From positions 4,973,022 to 5,037,021 of the forward strand of contig OY282376.1 of the NCBI GenBank assembly GCA_958295845.1: a DNA stretch of 64,000 nt. The letters are read 5' to 3'. Positions within the stretch are counted from its first letter, which is position 1. Each line of letters opens with the position of its first letter. This DNA comes from Caldilineaceae bacterium (lineage in GTDB: Bacteria; Chloroflexota; Anaerolineae; Caldilineales; Caldilineaceae). Under the pieces are notes generated by a model. That model did no database searches and was not told the DNA's origin. It saw nothing but the letters and a program-made list of their open reading frames with translations. This document shows positions 24,412 to 33,078 of the stretch, in pieces. The position numbers were made by a program, and so were the translations under genes.

Positions 24412-25692
24412 ATGACGAAGAGAGACCGAACCCGCAGCAGACTGTCGTGCTGGCTCATTCTGGTGCTTGCGCTTCTGCTGAGCGGCGCGTGCATCCCTGA
24501 GAATATGGTGGGCAGCCCGCTGGGAACGGTTGTGGTGGGCCCGGGTGAGGATATCCAGATCCGTTCGGCGGCGGTGCTTTCGAGCATCGGCGAACTTGGG
24601 TCTTCGACGCAGCGGGCGGTGGCGCTGGCGCTGGCCGATTACGGGCCGATCAAGGGGCACAATGTGTCAATGGGCGCGGGTCTGGACTCGTTGTGCACGC
24701 CGGAGGGCGGTGCGGCGGCGGCGCAGACGGTGGTGGGCGACCGGCGCGTGGTGGGCGTGATCGGCACTTCCTGCTCGGCGGCGGCGGTGGAAGCGGCGCC
24801 GATTCTGAGTGAGGCGGGGCTGGTGTTGATTTCGGGAACGAACACGGCGCCTACGCTGACGTCGGACCTGCGCGGCAATGCGGGCGCCAACCATTATGCG
24901 GGCTATTACCGCACATCCAACAACGACCTTTACGAGGCGGAGGCGGTAGCTGGGTTCGCCCACCACGACCTCGGCCTGCACGAGGTGGCGGTCGTGCATG
25001 ACGGCGATCCCTACACTTCGGGCCTGGCCAACGCGTTTGCGGCGGCGTTCGAACAGGGGGGCGGGACGGTCACGATCGCGACGGTCAGTAAGGGGCAGAC
25101 GGATATGATGGCTGTGCTGACGGAGGTCGCGGCGGCCGGCCCGGAGGGTCTGTTTCTGCCGTTATTCCCTGACGAGGCCGGCGAGATCATCCGGCAGGTG
25201 GGGCAGGTCGCGGGATTGGAGGACGTGGTTCTGATTGGCGGCGCGGCGCTGGTGGATTTCGAGTTCCTGGCGATACCGGAGTCGGAAGGGATGTATCTGG
25301 CCAGCCCTGAGCTGCATTTCGAGGCGAGTGTGAACGAGGCAACGGGCAGGAATGGAGGCGACCTCCTGGCGGCCTATGAGGAGAGGTACAATGAGGCGCC
25401 GGGCTCAGTGTACATGGCGCACGCGTATGATGCGACGACGCTGTTGCTGCGGGCGATTGAGGCGGTTGCGGTGGTGCAGGGGGATACGCTTTATATCGAC
25501 CGGGCGCGGTTGCGGGAGGCGTTGACGGGCACTACGGCGTTCAGCGGTATCATCGGCGAGCTTTCGTGTGACGAGTTCGGCGACTGCGGCACGGGCCATC
25601 TTCACATTGTGCATCACACTGATTCCACGATCACTGATGCGGCGGCGTTGGAGATCGTCTATTTTCATCTTCACGACGAGGACGAACATTAG
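24412..25692 (+). CDS. Solute-binding lipoprotein, Peripla_BP type 1 (paralog 4)
   Basis: A 426-aa lipoprotein with lipobox LSGAC (Cys 27). It is the same fold and shares the family cysteines (LDSLCTPEGG, IGTSCSAAA, LSCDEFGDCGTG). The ATG at 24,412 has AAAGGAG 7 nt upstream. An in-frame GTG at 24,364 overlaps the previous stop, but it would add a non-signal leader. It is probably co-transcribed with paralog 3. The C-terminus is acidic (FHLHDEDEH), unlike the YEP/YAP ends of the others. A TTTTTAGT tract (25,698-25,731) follows the stop. Confidence 0.85.
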   Translation: MTKRDRTRSRLSCWLILVLALLLSGACIPENMVGSPLGTVVVGPGEDIQIRSAAVLSSIGELGSSTQRAVALALADYGPIKGHNVSMGAGLDSLCTPEGGAAAAQTVVGDRRVVGVIGTSCSAAAVEAAPILSEAGLVLISGTNTAPTLTSDLRGNAGANHYAGYYRTSNNDLYEAEAVAGFAHHDLGLHEVAVVHDGDPYTSGLANAFAAAFEQGGGTVTIATVSKGQTDMMAVLTEVAAAGPEGLFLPLFPDEAGEIIRQVGQVAGLEDVVLIGGAALVDFEFLAIPESEGMYLASPELHFEASVNEATGRNGGDLLAAYEERYNEAPGSVYMAHAYDATTLLLRAIEAVAVVQGDTLYIDRARLREALTGTTAFSGIIGELSCDEFGDCGTGHLHIVHHTDSTITDAAALEIVYFHLHDEDEH

Positions 25693-25851
25693 ACACCAGT
25701 TTTTGGTAGTCAGTTTTTAGTTTTTAGTGAAGGGCGCTCGAACGGGGTGCCGGAAATGAGGGAGACCGTTCGGCGGCCTTACTAAGGTTCGCGGGCTGAC
25801 CATGGCTTAGTCGATAGGAATAGAGGTAGTTGAGATGGGTGGACGTTGTCG

Positions 25852-26370
25852 ATGAAAGAGGTGGCGCTGTATACGGACGGTGCGTGCAGTGGGAATCCGG
25901 GGCCGGGGGGATTTGGGGTTGTGCTGCTATTTGGCGGGCACCGGAAGGAGCTGTGCGGTGGATATCGGAGGACGACGAACAACCGGATGGAGCTTCTGGC
26001 GGTGATCAGAGGGCTGGAGGCATTGAAGGAGCGGTGCAGCGTCACTCTTTACAGTGACTCGAAGTATGTGGTGGACGCGCTGACGAAGGGTTGGGCGCGC
26101 AGGTGGCGGGAAAATGGCTGGCGGCGCAACAGGAAGGGCGATCCGGCGGTCAATCCGGACCTGTGGACGCGGCTGCTGGAGCTGTGTGACGGGCACGAGA
26201 TGCGTTACCAGTGGGTGAAGGGTCATGCGGGCGACCTGGAAAACGAGCGCTGCGACGAGCTTTCGACAGCGGCGCTGGCGGGGCCCAACCTGCCGGTTGA
26301 CGAACAGTATGAACGGACGGAGCGAGGGCCGGACTCATCGCTTTTTGATGCGGCGAGACAGACGCCGTGA
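25852..26370 (+). CDS. rnhA: Ribonuclease HI
   Basis: A 172-aa RNase H type 1 that degrades the RNA strand of RNA-DNA hybrids. Catalytic acidic residues are in place: YTDGACSGNPGPGG (Asp 8), NRMELLAV (Glu), YSDSKYVVDAL (Asp), and WVKGHAGDLENERCDELS (Asp, with the accessory His). The ATG at 25,852 is preferred to the TTG at 25,846; GGTGGA lies about 10 nt upstream. It is about 15-20 residues longer than E. coli RnhA owing to a polar C-terminal tail. Confidence 0.93.
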   Translation: MKEVALYTDGACSGNPGPGGFGVVLLFGGHRKELCGGYRRTTNNRMELLAVIRGLEALKERCSVTLYSDSKYVVDALTKGWARRWRENGWRRNRKGDPAVNPDLWTRLLELCDGHEMRYQWVKGHAGDLENERCDELSTAALAGPNLPVDEQYERTERGPDSSLFDAARQTP

Positions 26371-26586
26371 TATAGGGGACCGTGATATAGGCGCAGCGAA
26401 ACCTTTTTATTGCGGGCATTTGTACAGGATGGCCGCAGTGGGTTGCGCCGAAGCAATCAAGCTACAGGAACAGGCATTTACTGTTCAGTAGTCGTGTCGT
26501 GCAGGCAGTGTAGTCGATCTGGCTTTCTCCCAGTTGATGCTACGCGCATGGCCGGCGCGCGCTGAAATCAGAGACGAATCAGCGCT

Positions 26587-27786
26587 ATGACCAGACCACC
26601 AATTCCCATAGATCCGGAGGATGTTACGGCCCGGTGGATGCAACAGGCATTGGCCGCGGGCGGCGCGTCCGATCTTCCCCCTATCAAGGCGATCGCCTGG
26701 GAGGAGATCGGCAGCGGCGTGGGCTTCATGGGCACGATCCTGCGCTGCCAGTTGAGGTATGCCGAGCCGAGGACGCCGGCTGAGCGGAATGGTAGCGCTC
26801 CGGCAACGGTTATCGTCAAGTTGCCCAGTCCGCTGGCCGCGAACCGGCGTTTGAGCAAACGTCTGGGATTACATAAACGGGGATACGACTTCTACAGGTT
26901 GATCGCGTCGCAGGCGCCGGTGCGGTCGCCGGCTTTGCTCTATGGTGATTATGAAGCCCGGAGCGACCGGTTTGTGCTGGTGCTGGAAGATTTTGGGGAC
27001 TGGCAGGCGGTGAGCCATTTCGACGGGGCCAGCGCGGAACAGACTCGAAATGCGATCCGCGCGATCGCCAGGCTGCACGGTACCTATTGGAACAGGACTG
27101 ATCAGCCGCCGTTGAATATGTTTACCGACGCTTTTTCACCCAGACGCAGAATGCTGATTCAACTCGTCTACCTTGCGAACCTTTCGACCACGTTCGAAAG
27201 GTTCGGCAGGTTTTTCTCGGACGATATGCGTCGTCTGGCGGAAACCTACGGTTCGCGCATCGACAGCCAGATTGTTCGTGTCGGGGCCGGGCCGAAGACG
27301 CTCAGCCACGGCGATTTCCGGTTGGACAATATCTTCTTTGCGGCCGACGGCGGGGACGAAATTGCGATGATCGACTGGCAGGTGAGCGGATTGAGGAGCC
27401 CGCTGTTTGATGTGACCTATTTCCTGGTGGGGAGCGTTACGACCGAGGTCCGCCGCCAGATCGAGCGCGAAGTGCTGGAAGAGTATACCGAAGTCATCGG
27501 TGAGATGGGGGTGCAGGGGTTCACGTTTGAGGAGTGTTGGCGCCTGTACCGCGAACATTCGCTTGCCAACCTGCTGGTGTCAGTCCTGGCCTGCGGGGGG
27601 CTTGCGCTGGAAGACGAGAACCGCCGGCGGGTGGTCGAATTGGGTCTGCAGCGTGTGCTGGCGGCGATTGAGGACCTGGATGGCGGTGAGTGTGTGCCGG
27701 GGCCGGTGCCGTTGTTCAGTCGCGGGGGCGCGTTGGCGGCGTTTTCACGGGGTGCGTATGGTGTGGTGAAGGCGTTGCGGGGGTAG
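26587..27786 (+). CDS. APH/ecdysteroid-kinase-like phosphotransferase
   Basis: A 399-aa protein kinase-like-fold enzyme. The N-lobe has IGSGVGFMGTILRCQLRY and the Lys strand TVIVKLPSP; the catalytic loop is LSHGDFRLDNIFF (Brenner motif HGDFxxxN), followed by MIDWQVSG, which carries the metal-binding Asp. This EcKinase/CHK-like class phosphorylates small hydroxyl-containing compounds; its bacterial substrates are mostly unknown. It stands alone after rnhA (216-nt gap with nothing recognisable). An antibiotic kinase role is possible but less likely than a metabolic one. Confidence 0.8.
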   Translation: MTRPPIPIDPEDVTARWMQQALAAGGASDLPPIKAIAWEEIGSGVGFMGTILRCQLRYAEPRTPAERNGSAPATVIVKLPSPLAANRRLSKRLGLHKRGYDFYRLIASQAPVRSPALLYGDYEARSDRFVLVLEDFGDWQAVSHFDGASAEQTRNAIRAIARLHGTYWNRTDQPPLNMFTDAFSPRRRMLIQLVYLANLSTTFERFGRFFSDDMRRLAETYGSRIDSQIVRVGAGPKTLSHGDFRLDNIFFAADGGDEIAMIDWQVSGLRSPLFDVTYFLVGSVTTEVRRQIEREVLEEYTEVIGEMGVQGFTFEECWRLYREHSLANLLVSVLACGGLALEDENRRRVVELGLQRVLAAIEDLDGGECVPGPVPLFSRGGALAAFSRGAYGVVKALRG

Positions 27787-27914
27787 GGGGATTGGGGGTT
27801 GGGGGCTACAGAGGCCGATTTCGGACGGGGCACGGGGATGCACGCTGACTTCCGGTCGATCTTGACGAACTATGCTACACTTGTTCTACCAAGATCAGAG
27901 GAGCAGATCGCAAC

Positions 27915-28541
27915 ATGCCATCCGAAAACAAGAACACGGCAGAGACCGTAACGCCTACGGACAAAGACCTGATACTTCTTTATCACACCTTTTGCCAAGA
28001 GATGTGGTGCGCCTCCTGGCTGGCCGACTCTGAATCCATGCGCGATGAATTTATCCCCTGGCTGCGAGAGAAATATGCGTCAGCGCCGAACCGCATCGAT
28101 GAATGGGAGGCGCGCGCTTACGAGATCGAAGAGTTGCCTGCACTCCGGGAAATGTTTACAGATGCGCTTGGACTGCGTATTGAGGCGTCTGAAACAGCGG
28201 TGCCGAGAGTGGCAAGTGTGGAAATCAGCGCGGACAGAGTGACAGCGCATCTCACTGATGGGCGAGTGATTTCGGCGCCGCTGGCCTGGTATCCACGGCT
28301 AGCCCATGCTACGCCGGATGAGCGCAACGAATGGGCATTGCACGGGGGTGGGCAGCGGATCCACTGGCCTGAACTGGACGAGGAGATCAGCATAGAGGGA
28401 ATGTTGGCGGGACAGCGGCTGGGAGAGAATTGGCGGTCATTCAGAGATTGGCTGGAAGTGATCAAGGCCGTGGAAGGAATGGAGATCTTCGAGGTGCGAC
28501 AGGCTGAAGAGAAGAAGGCGGAGGCTGGAGAAGGCAGTTAG
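27915..28541 (+). CDS. DUF2442-domain protein
   Basis: A 208-aa protein. Residues about 95-165 match DUF2442: VASVEISADRVTAHLTDGRVISAPLAWYPRL, AHATPDERNEWAL, GGGQRIHWPELDEEISIEGMLAG. The N-terminal 90 residues are an additional helical domain (FCQEMWCASWLADSESMRDEF). DUF2442 proteins often pair with DUF4160 partners in toxin-antitoxin-like modules, but no such partner is visible here. Upstream spacing (AGATCAGAGGAGCAG) gives a good ribosome site. The following 328 nt hold no supported gene. Confidence 0.8.
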   Translation: MPSENKNTAETVTPTDKDLILLYHTFCQEMWCASWLADSESMRDEFIPWLREKYASAPNRIDEWEARAYEIEELPALREMFTDALGLRIEASETAVPRVASVEISADRVTAHLTDGRVISAPLAWYPRLAHATPDERNEWALHGGGQRIHWPELDEEISIEGMLAGQRLGENWRSFRDWLEVIKAVEGMEIFEVRQAEEKKAEAGEGS

Positions 28542-28869
28542 TGGTAGTGGGCCATGCACGCCACTTGGCACTTCAGGACGCATTATTATCTTGAAGAGTT
28601 GCTGGGGAAGACAGGTGAACTTGGCGACTCGGGGAGAATTGCGTGCGGAGATTCGGCCCTATGCAGAGCAAGAAGCGCGCAATGACTGGCGTGCAACGCA
28701 AGCAGCGTGCGTGGCATGGCCAGCATTGAAACAAATTACGCCCGGCGCTGATAGCAGCATATGCGCCGACCGATTGTCTTTGAAACGCCTTTCAGGCTAT
28801 GATGGTGGACATACAGACGGAGGGGAAGAATAATATTACTTTCCCTGCTTCTGCTTAGGAGGAACCACC

Positions 28870-29412
28870 ATGCTAGACGTACAGACCAAACTTACATACG
28901 CCGACTATCTAAGGACGGCGGACGACGAACGCTATGAGCTTCTCAGCGGAGAGTTGGTAATGTCTCCATCCCCCAGAGAGATACACCAATACATCCTGGG
29001 GCGGCTGTTTCTCCGGTTGGGCACGTTCATTTATGGTCGCAACCTGGGGAGAGTCTATTGTTCCCCCTTTGATGTCGTACTATCGGACACTGACGTGGTG
29101 CAACCGGACCTGCTGTTCGTTTCCAGCGGACGCGAGAGCATTATCACGGCGGAAAATGTCCGGGGCGCACCGGATCTGGTGGTCGAAATCCTGTCCCCCG
29201 CTACAGCCGAGCGTGACAGAACGCTGAAGCTGGACCTTTATGCACGCTACGGGGTACGAGAGTACTGGAATATAGATCCTGATGACAGGAAGATTACGCT
29301 TTTTCTGCGAGACGAGAGCCGTTTTGAGGCCGTGGGCAGTTACGAGGCGGAGGAGAGTTTGCACTCACCCACGCTGGCGGGGTTCAGCATCGCATTGGAG
29401 GAGATATTCTGA
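28870..29412 (+). CDS. Uma2-family putative endonuclease
   Basis: A 180-aa Uma2/DUF820 protein with a PD-(D/E)XK fold: LTYADYLRTADDERYELLSGELVMSPSP, VVQPDLLFVS (PD), PDLVVEILSPAT (ExI variant), and KLDLYARYGVREYWNIDPD. The family is expanded in Cyanobacteria and Chloroflexota; its biological role is unclear. AGGAGG lies 7 nt before the ATG. The gene ends near a terminator shared with the convergent SH3 gene. Confidence 0.88.
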   Translation: MLDVQTKLTYADYLRTADDERYELLSGELVMSPSPREIHQYILGRLFLRLGTFIYGRNLGRVYCSPFDVVLSDTDVVQPDLLFVSSGRESIITAENVRGAPDLVVEILSPATAERDRTLKLDLYARYGVREYWNIDPDDRKITLFLRDESRFEAVGSYEAEESLHSPTLAGFSIALEEIF

Positions 29413-29466
29413 GACGTAAGCGAGGGGCGGGCTTGCCCCAAATCGATGCAGTTGCCTTGAAATAGA

Positions 29467-29502
29467 AAGGCCCCGCTGTGGACAGCGGGGCCTTTTGTAT
29501 TT
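29467..29502. terminator. Bidirectional terminator
   Basis: AAGGCCCCGCTGT pairs with ACAGCGGGGCCTT with a short loop, followed by TTGTATTTCTTT on the plus strand and by CTTTCTATTTC on the minus strand. It lies between the convergent Uma2 gene and the first SH3 gene. Confidence 0.85.
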
Positions 29503-29533
29503 CTTTATATGCTCTTCTTAGGGAGCGACCGGT

Positions 29534-32500
29534 CTACTGCGTGACGTGGGGGACGCCTGCGACGGAGCCGATCAGCTTCGCGGAGCCGCGGTGAATCCAG
29601 ACGGGTGCGGCGAGGCCGGGGACTTCGATGCGGAGCCATTGGGGATCGGGGCCGATGCCGGTGATGTGGGCCCATGTGCCCTTGGGCAGGATGGCGGCCG
29701 AACTGTACTCGGTGCCCGGACCGGACCGGGCGAAGACGGCTCCCGGCTGGACTAGTACGGCCGGCTGCGCCGCGATTTCCGCCGCGGTGACGCGTCTGAC
29801 GCCTTCCACGGACCCTCTCACCTCGGTCATGTGGCAGTAGATCCAGACCAGTGCGTTGTGCCCTTCCAGTTCCACCAGTATCCAGTCGCCGGTGGGGTCG
29901 ATGCCGTAGATGCGGGCTTGCGTCCCCTGCGGCACGACGGCGACCACGTCGTACGCCAGACCTGGGCCCGAGCGCACGTTCATGGTGATGGGCTGGGTTA
30001 CGGCGATGGGCCGGTCATCGACGGCGGGCGGGAAGAAGTCGGTGACGCCGTAGCGGGGGATGCCGGCGAGCGAGCCCACGGCGACTTTGACAAAGTCGCG
30101 GATTACCCAGACGGGCTCGTCGAGGCCTGGGACGATGACTTGGTACCAGACGTTCGGCGGGCAGTCGCCGACGGCGATGATTTCGGCCCAGGTCCCTCGA
30201 GGGATCGTGGCTACGATGTCGTAGGCGAGGCCGGGGCCGGAATAGGCGTAGAGGGCGTAGGTCTGGGTTAGGGCGGCAGGCTGCTGTGAGATTTCACTGT
30301 CGGTGATGCGGAGCACGTTGACCAGCGGGCAGTCGACCTGGACCATTTCGCGGTAGACCCAACCGAGGGAGATCAGCCCATCCAGTTCGACCAGCAGCCA
30401 ATCGCTGTTGGGGTCGATGCCGACTACTTTGACCTGCGTGCCCTGGGGCAGGGTGGTAAGGACGTCGTAGTCGATGCCGGGGCCAATGCGCACGTTCATG
30501 ACCTCAGGCTGGATGATGGCGATCGGTCTGCTGCCGGTGGCGCCGGAGAGGGGGAGCTTGGCGAGCTCTTCGGCGGAGACTGTGGGCACGTTAGCGAGCG
30601 ACCCTTCGACGGTGGCCAGGCCCTGGTGGATCCAGACGGGGATGTCGAGGCCGGTGATTTCGACCTGGTACCATTCGCCGCGGGGGTCGACGCCGATGAT
30701 GTTGGCGCGCGTTCCCTGGGGCAGGGTGGTGATGACATCGTAGGCCAGACCGGGCCCGAGGCGGGCGTTCATGCTTTGGGGCTGGGTGACGGCCTTGGGA
30801 TAATCCCCGGGTGTCATTGTCTGGCGGAGGGCGGCGAGCCAGTTGACCAGTTCGCTGTGTTCCTGGCAGCTCCAGACGGTGCGGTCGCCGGCGTAGTGGT
30901 CAGGCGTGTCGTCAGTGTCGTCGCCGTCAGTGTCGTCGTCGTCGGTGTCGTCGTCGTCGGTGTCGTCGTCGTCGGTGTCGTCGTCGGTGTCGTCGTCGTC
31001 GGTGTCGTCGGTGTCGTCGCCGTCGCTTGTGGGTGTCGGTGTCGGGTCCGCCACGTCGGGCGTTGCGTCCGGACCGTTCGGACTAAATATGTCAATTATT
31101 ACGATGATTTCCCAGAGATCGTCCGGCAGCTCACTCGTAGGCGGGATCGTGGGCCGTCCCGGAGGCGTGGGTGTCGGCGTAGGGGTTAGGATCAGAGAAC
31201 CTGATGGCGTAGCAGTGCCAGTAGATGTTGGCAGGCCAGAGGCGGTCGGCGTATGTGTAGCGGTTGGCGTCGGATCTTCCTGCGTTGGGGGCGGCGCAAA
31301 GGAGATATCGGCTGTAGGCGTAGGCGTGGGTGCCGGCACTGTGGTGGCCGTGGCGGTTGGCGTAGCGGTATTCGTTGGTTGCTTCTGCACTGGCGGCTGA
31401 TTTTGCGGCGGGGGCTGCCGTCGTCGCGGCGGATCTGTGGCGGTCGCGGTGGGCTCGGGCGTGTTGGTATTGGTGGCGGTGGGCTCGGGTGTGTTGGTAG
31501 ACGTGGCCGTCGGCTGCTGTTGCGGCGGTGGCTGGTTTCCCCCCGGCGGATCATTTGGCTCCGGTGTATTGGTGGAGGTCGCGGTTGGCTCAGGCGTGTT
31601 GGTGGCCGTGGACGTATTTGTAGGGGTGGCCGTAGCGTTTGGATTCTTCTGCGACGGCGGCTGGTTTTGCCGCGGCGGATCATTTTTCGTGGGGTTCCCG
31701 GCGGTCGCGGTCGGCGTGGCTGTTTCGATGGGGGAGAGTGATGCGCCGACGACCTGGAAGTCCTTGGTTGCGGTGTAGGTGAAGCCGCCGTCGCCGATAA
31801 GGATGACGGTCACTGTATATGTGTCGACCGGGCAGGCGGCGGTGATCTCGCCGGGGACTGTAATTTGGCCCTCGCCATCGAGGTCGCCAGTATACTGTCC
31901 GTTTCCACCGAGTCCTGTCCCTTCACATACATCGACGTCGTCGCCGTTGGAATTGGTTACGTCGGCGCGGTAGTGATAGTCGTCCGAGTCGTCTATGCCC
32001 TCGAAGATCATACTGAAGGGTTCTTCCTGGCCGACATCAATGACGGGGGGCACCCCGTCGATGCGGACGGAGGGTGGAGGCATAGGTGTATTCGTCGGCG
32101 TGGGCGTGCTCGTCGGCGTGGAGGTGTTGGCGGGCGTAGGCGTTTCGGTGGGGGTGGCTGTGGCTGTCGGTGTATGCGTTACGGTCGGTGTGGGCGTTGC
32201 GGTCGACGGGGGATCGACGGAGATGCCACAGTTGCAGGCAAGTGGAATCTCCTGGGTGGAGCCGTCTTCGGTATAGGTGATTGTGCACTTGACGACATAG
32301 GAGCCGGGCGCACAGTTGCTGTTAATGCTTAGGGGTATGGACCCTGTGGTACTCCAGTGGCTGTACTGCGAAGGGTTGAACGTACGGACTGTGCCAAACC
32401 CTTGCCCTTCGCAGTTGTCGGCGTCGGGGCCGTCGGCGCTGCCTTGCAGCAAGTCGAAGCGGTAGGTGACGGTGGTGAATGTGTCGTTCGAGTCACATGT

Positions 32501-32758
32501 GCCATCGTCGTTCTGATCGGCGCAGGGGAAGTTGGCGAAAAAGATGCTGATGTTCAGATCTTCCCCTGCCGACACGGAGCCGTCCAGCGATTCGAAACCG
32601 GCGTGCGGTTTGAGATCCTCTTGCGCGGGCTGGAGATCCTCTTGCATCGCAGGGGCGAAGGTTTGGATCTCCGGAGGATTGGGCCCGAAGGAGATAAGGG
32701 TCAGAGCGAAAAGTAGCAGAATGATCGCCCCTATCAAGGTAGTAGCCGACTGCTTCAT
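29534..32758 (-). CDS. Exported multi-SH3 protein, family member 1
   Basis: A 1074-aa exported protein. It has an N-terminal hydrophobic anchor (TLIGAIILLLFALTLISF), then two Cys-containing beta-rich domains: the first with FPCADQNDDGTC, NCEGQGFG and NCAPGSY, the second with VCEGTGLGGNGQY and ACPVDTYTVTVIL. A long Thr/Pro-Ala linker (TATPT units) follows, then an Asp/Thr tract, and five bacterial SH3 domains of the form NxRxGPGxxYDVxTTxPQGT...W. SH3 domains of this type bind cell-wall peptides or other surface ligands. The ATG at 32,758 follows AGAGG; the 16 codons upstream in frame are not needed. No enzymatic domain is seen, so an adhesive or scaffold role outside the cell is inferred. Confidence 0.85.
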   Translation of the reverse strand: MKQSATTLIGAIILLLFALTLISFGPNPPEIQTFAPAMQEDLQPAQEDLKPHAGFESLDGSVSAGEDLNISIFFANFPCADQNDDGTCDSNDTFTTVTYRFDLLQGSADGPDADNCEGQGFGTVRTFNPSQYSHWSTTGSIPLSINSNCAPGSYVVKCTITYTEDGSTQEIPLACNCGISVDPPSTATPTPTVTHTPTATATPTETPTPANTSTPTSTPTPTNTPMPPPSVRIDGVPPVIDVGQEEPFSMIFEGIDDSDDYHYRADVTNSNGDDVDVCEGTGLGGNGQYTGDLDGEGQITVPGEITAACPVDTYTVTVILIGDGGFTYTATKDFQVVGASLSPIETATPTATAGNPTKNDPPRQNQPPSQKNPNATATPTNTSTATNTPEPTATSTNTPEPNDPPGGNQPPPQQQPTATSTNTPEPTATNTNTPEPTATATDPPRRRQPPPQNQPPVQKQPTNTATPTATATTVPAPTPTPTADISFAPPPTQEDPTPTATHTPTASGLPTSTGTATPSGSLILTPTPTPTPPGRPTIPPTSELPDDLWEIIVIIDIFSPNGPDATPDVADPTPTPTSDGDDTDDTDDDDTDDDTDDDDTDDDDTDDDDTDGDDTDDTPDHYAGDRTVWSCQEHSELVNWLAALRQTMTPGDYPKAVTQPQSMNARLGPGLAYDVITTLPQGTRANIIGVDPRGEWYQVEITGLDIPVWIHQGLATVEGSLANVPTVSAEELAKLPLSGATGSRPIAIIQPEVMNVRIGPGIDYDVLTTLPQGTQVKVVGIDPNSDWLLVELDGLISLGWVYREMVQVDCPLVNVLRITDSEISQQPAALTQTYALYAYSGPGLAYDIVATIPRGTWAEIIAVGDCPPNVWYQVIVPGLDEPVWVIRDFVKVAVGSLAGIPRYGVTDFFPPAVDDRPIAVTQPITMNVRSGPGLAYDVVAVVPQGTQARIYGIDPTGDWILVELEGHNALVWIYCHMTEVRGSVEGVRRVTAAEIAAQPAVLVQPGAVFARSGPGTEYSSAAILPKGTWAHITGIGPDPQWLRIEVPGLAAPVWIHRGSAKLIGSVAGVPHVTQ
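30900..31025. repeat. Asp/Thr-coding minisatellite
   Basis: Tandem GTCGTCGTCGGTGTC units inside SH3 gene 1 encode an Asp-Asp-Thr-Asp tract on the minus strand between the Thr/Pro linker and the first SH3 domain. An acidic run of this kind may bind divalent cations; the main point is slippage-driven length variation. Confidence 0.85.
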
Positions 32759-32776
32759 TTGCGGCCTCTTTGCCAC

Positions 32777-32812
32777 ACCGAAAGTTCGGCGAGGGTGCAT
32801 GTCCATTTCGGT
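32777..32812 (-). promoter_or_regulatory. Leader hairpin of SH3 gene 1
   Basis: ACCGAAA (32,812 to 32,806 read on the minus strand) pairs with TTTCGGT (32,783 to 32,777), a 7-bp stem over a 22-nt loop, ending about 20 nt before the start codon. It could influence translation initiation. Confidence 0.5.
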
Positions 32813-32848
32813 TTAGCCTTCTGGTTCCGAGTATGGCACCTTTCCAAG

Positions 32849-32897
32849 ATCGGAACTTACTCTGCTGATGGGACGTGCAGTGGGCACGGAATGTTCC
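32849..32897 (-). promoter_or_regulatory. Conserved upstream motif shared by SH3 genes 1 and 2 (copy 1)
   Basis: A 49-nt block, 40 of 49 positions identical and ungapped with 36,644-36,692, including (minus strand) GGAACATTC, GTGCC, ACTGCACGTC and GCAGA. It lies 91 nt upstream of the start of SH3 gene 1. It may be a promoter or operator, or part of a structured leader. The core CTGCTGATGG also occurs in the leader of gene 6. Confidence 0.7.
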
Positions 32898-32994
32898 GTT
32901 TTCGAGGATCTTCAGAGAGTGAGTTTTTGCTGCCGAAAACGGTGATCTGGCGGCAAGTTCCTGGGCGGCGGCGGGACGGGATAGGGAGTAAGCA

Positions 32995-33023
32995 AAGGCC
33001 CCGCAGTTGACTGCGGGGCCTTT
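32995..33023 (-). terminator. Terminator of SH3 gene 2
   Basis: AAAGGCCCCGCAGT pairs with ACTGCGGGGCCTTT around a TG loop; on the minus strand it is followed by GCTTACTC. It sits 55 nt after the stop of SH3 gene 2. The stem resembles the one at 29,467. Confidence 0.8.
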
Positions 33024-33078
33024 GTCAGGCGTTACTGTGACAGCGGCTCAGGAGGGTGGGTCAACCGGGTCGGGCCGG

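Noticed and set aside
28591..28833. 80-aa ORF between DUF2442 and Uma2
   Set aside because: No ribosome site, no recognisable motif and atypical composition; part of it overlaps a fragment of a dispersed repeat.
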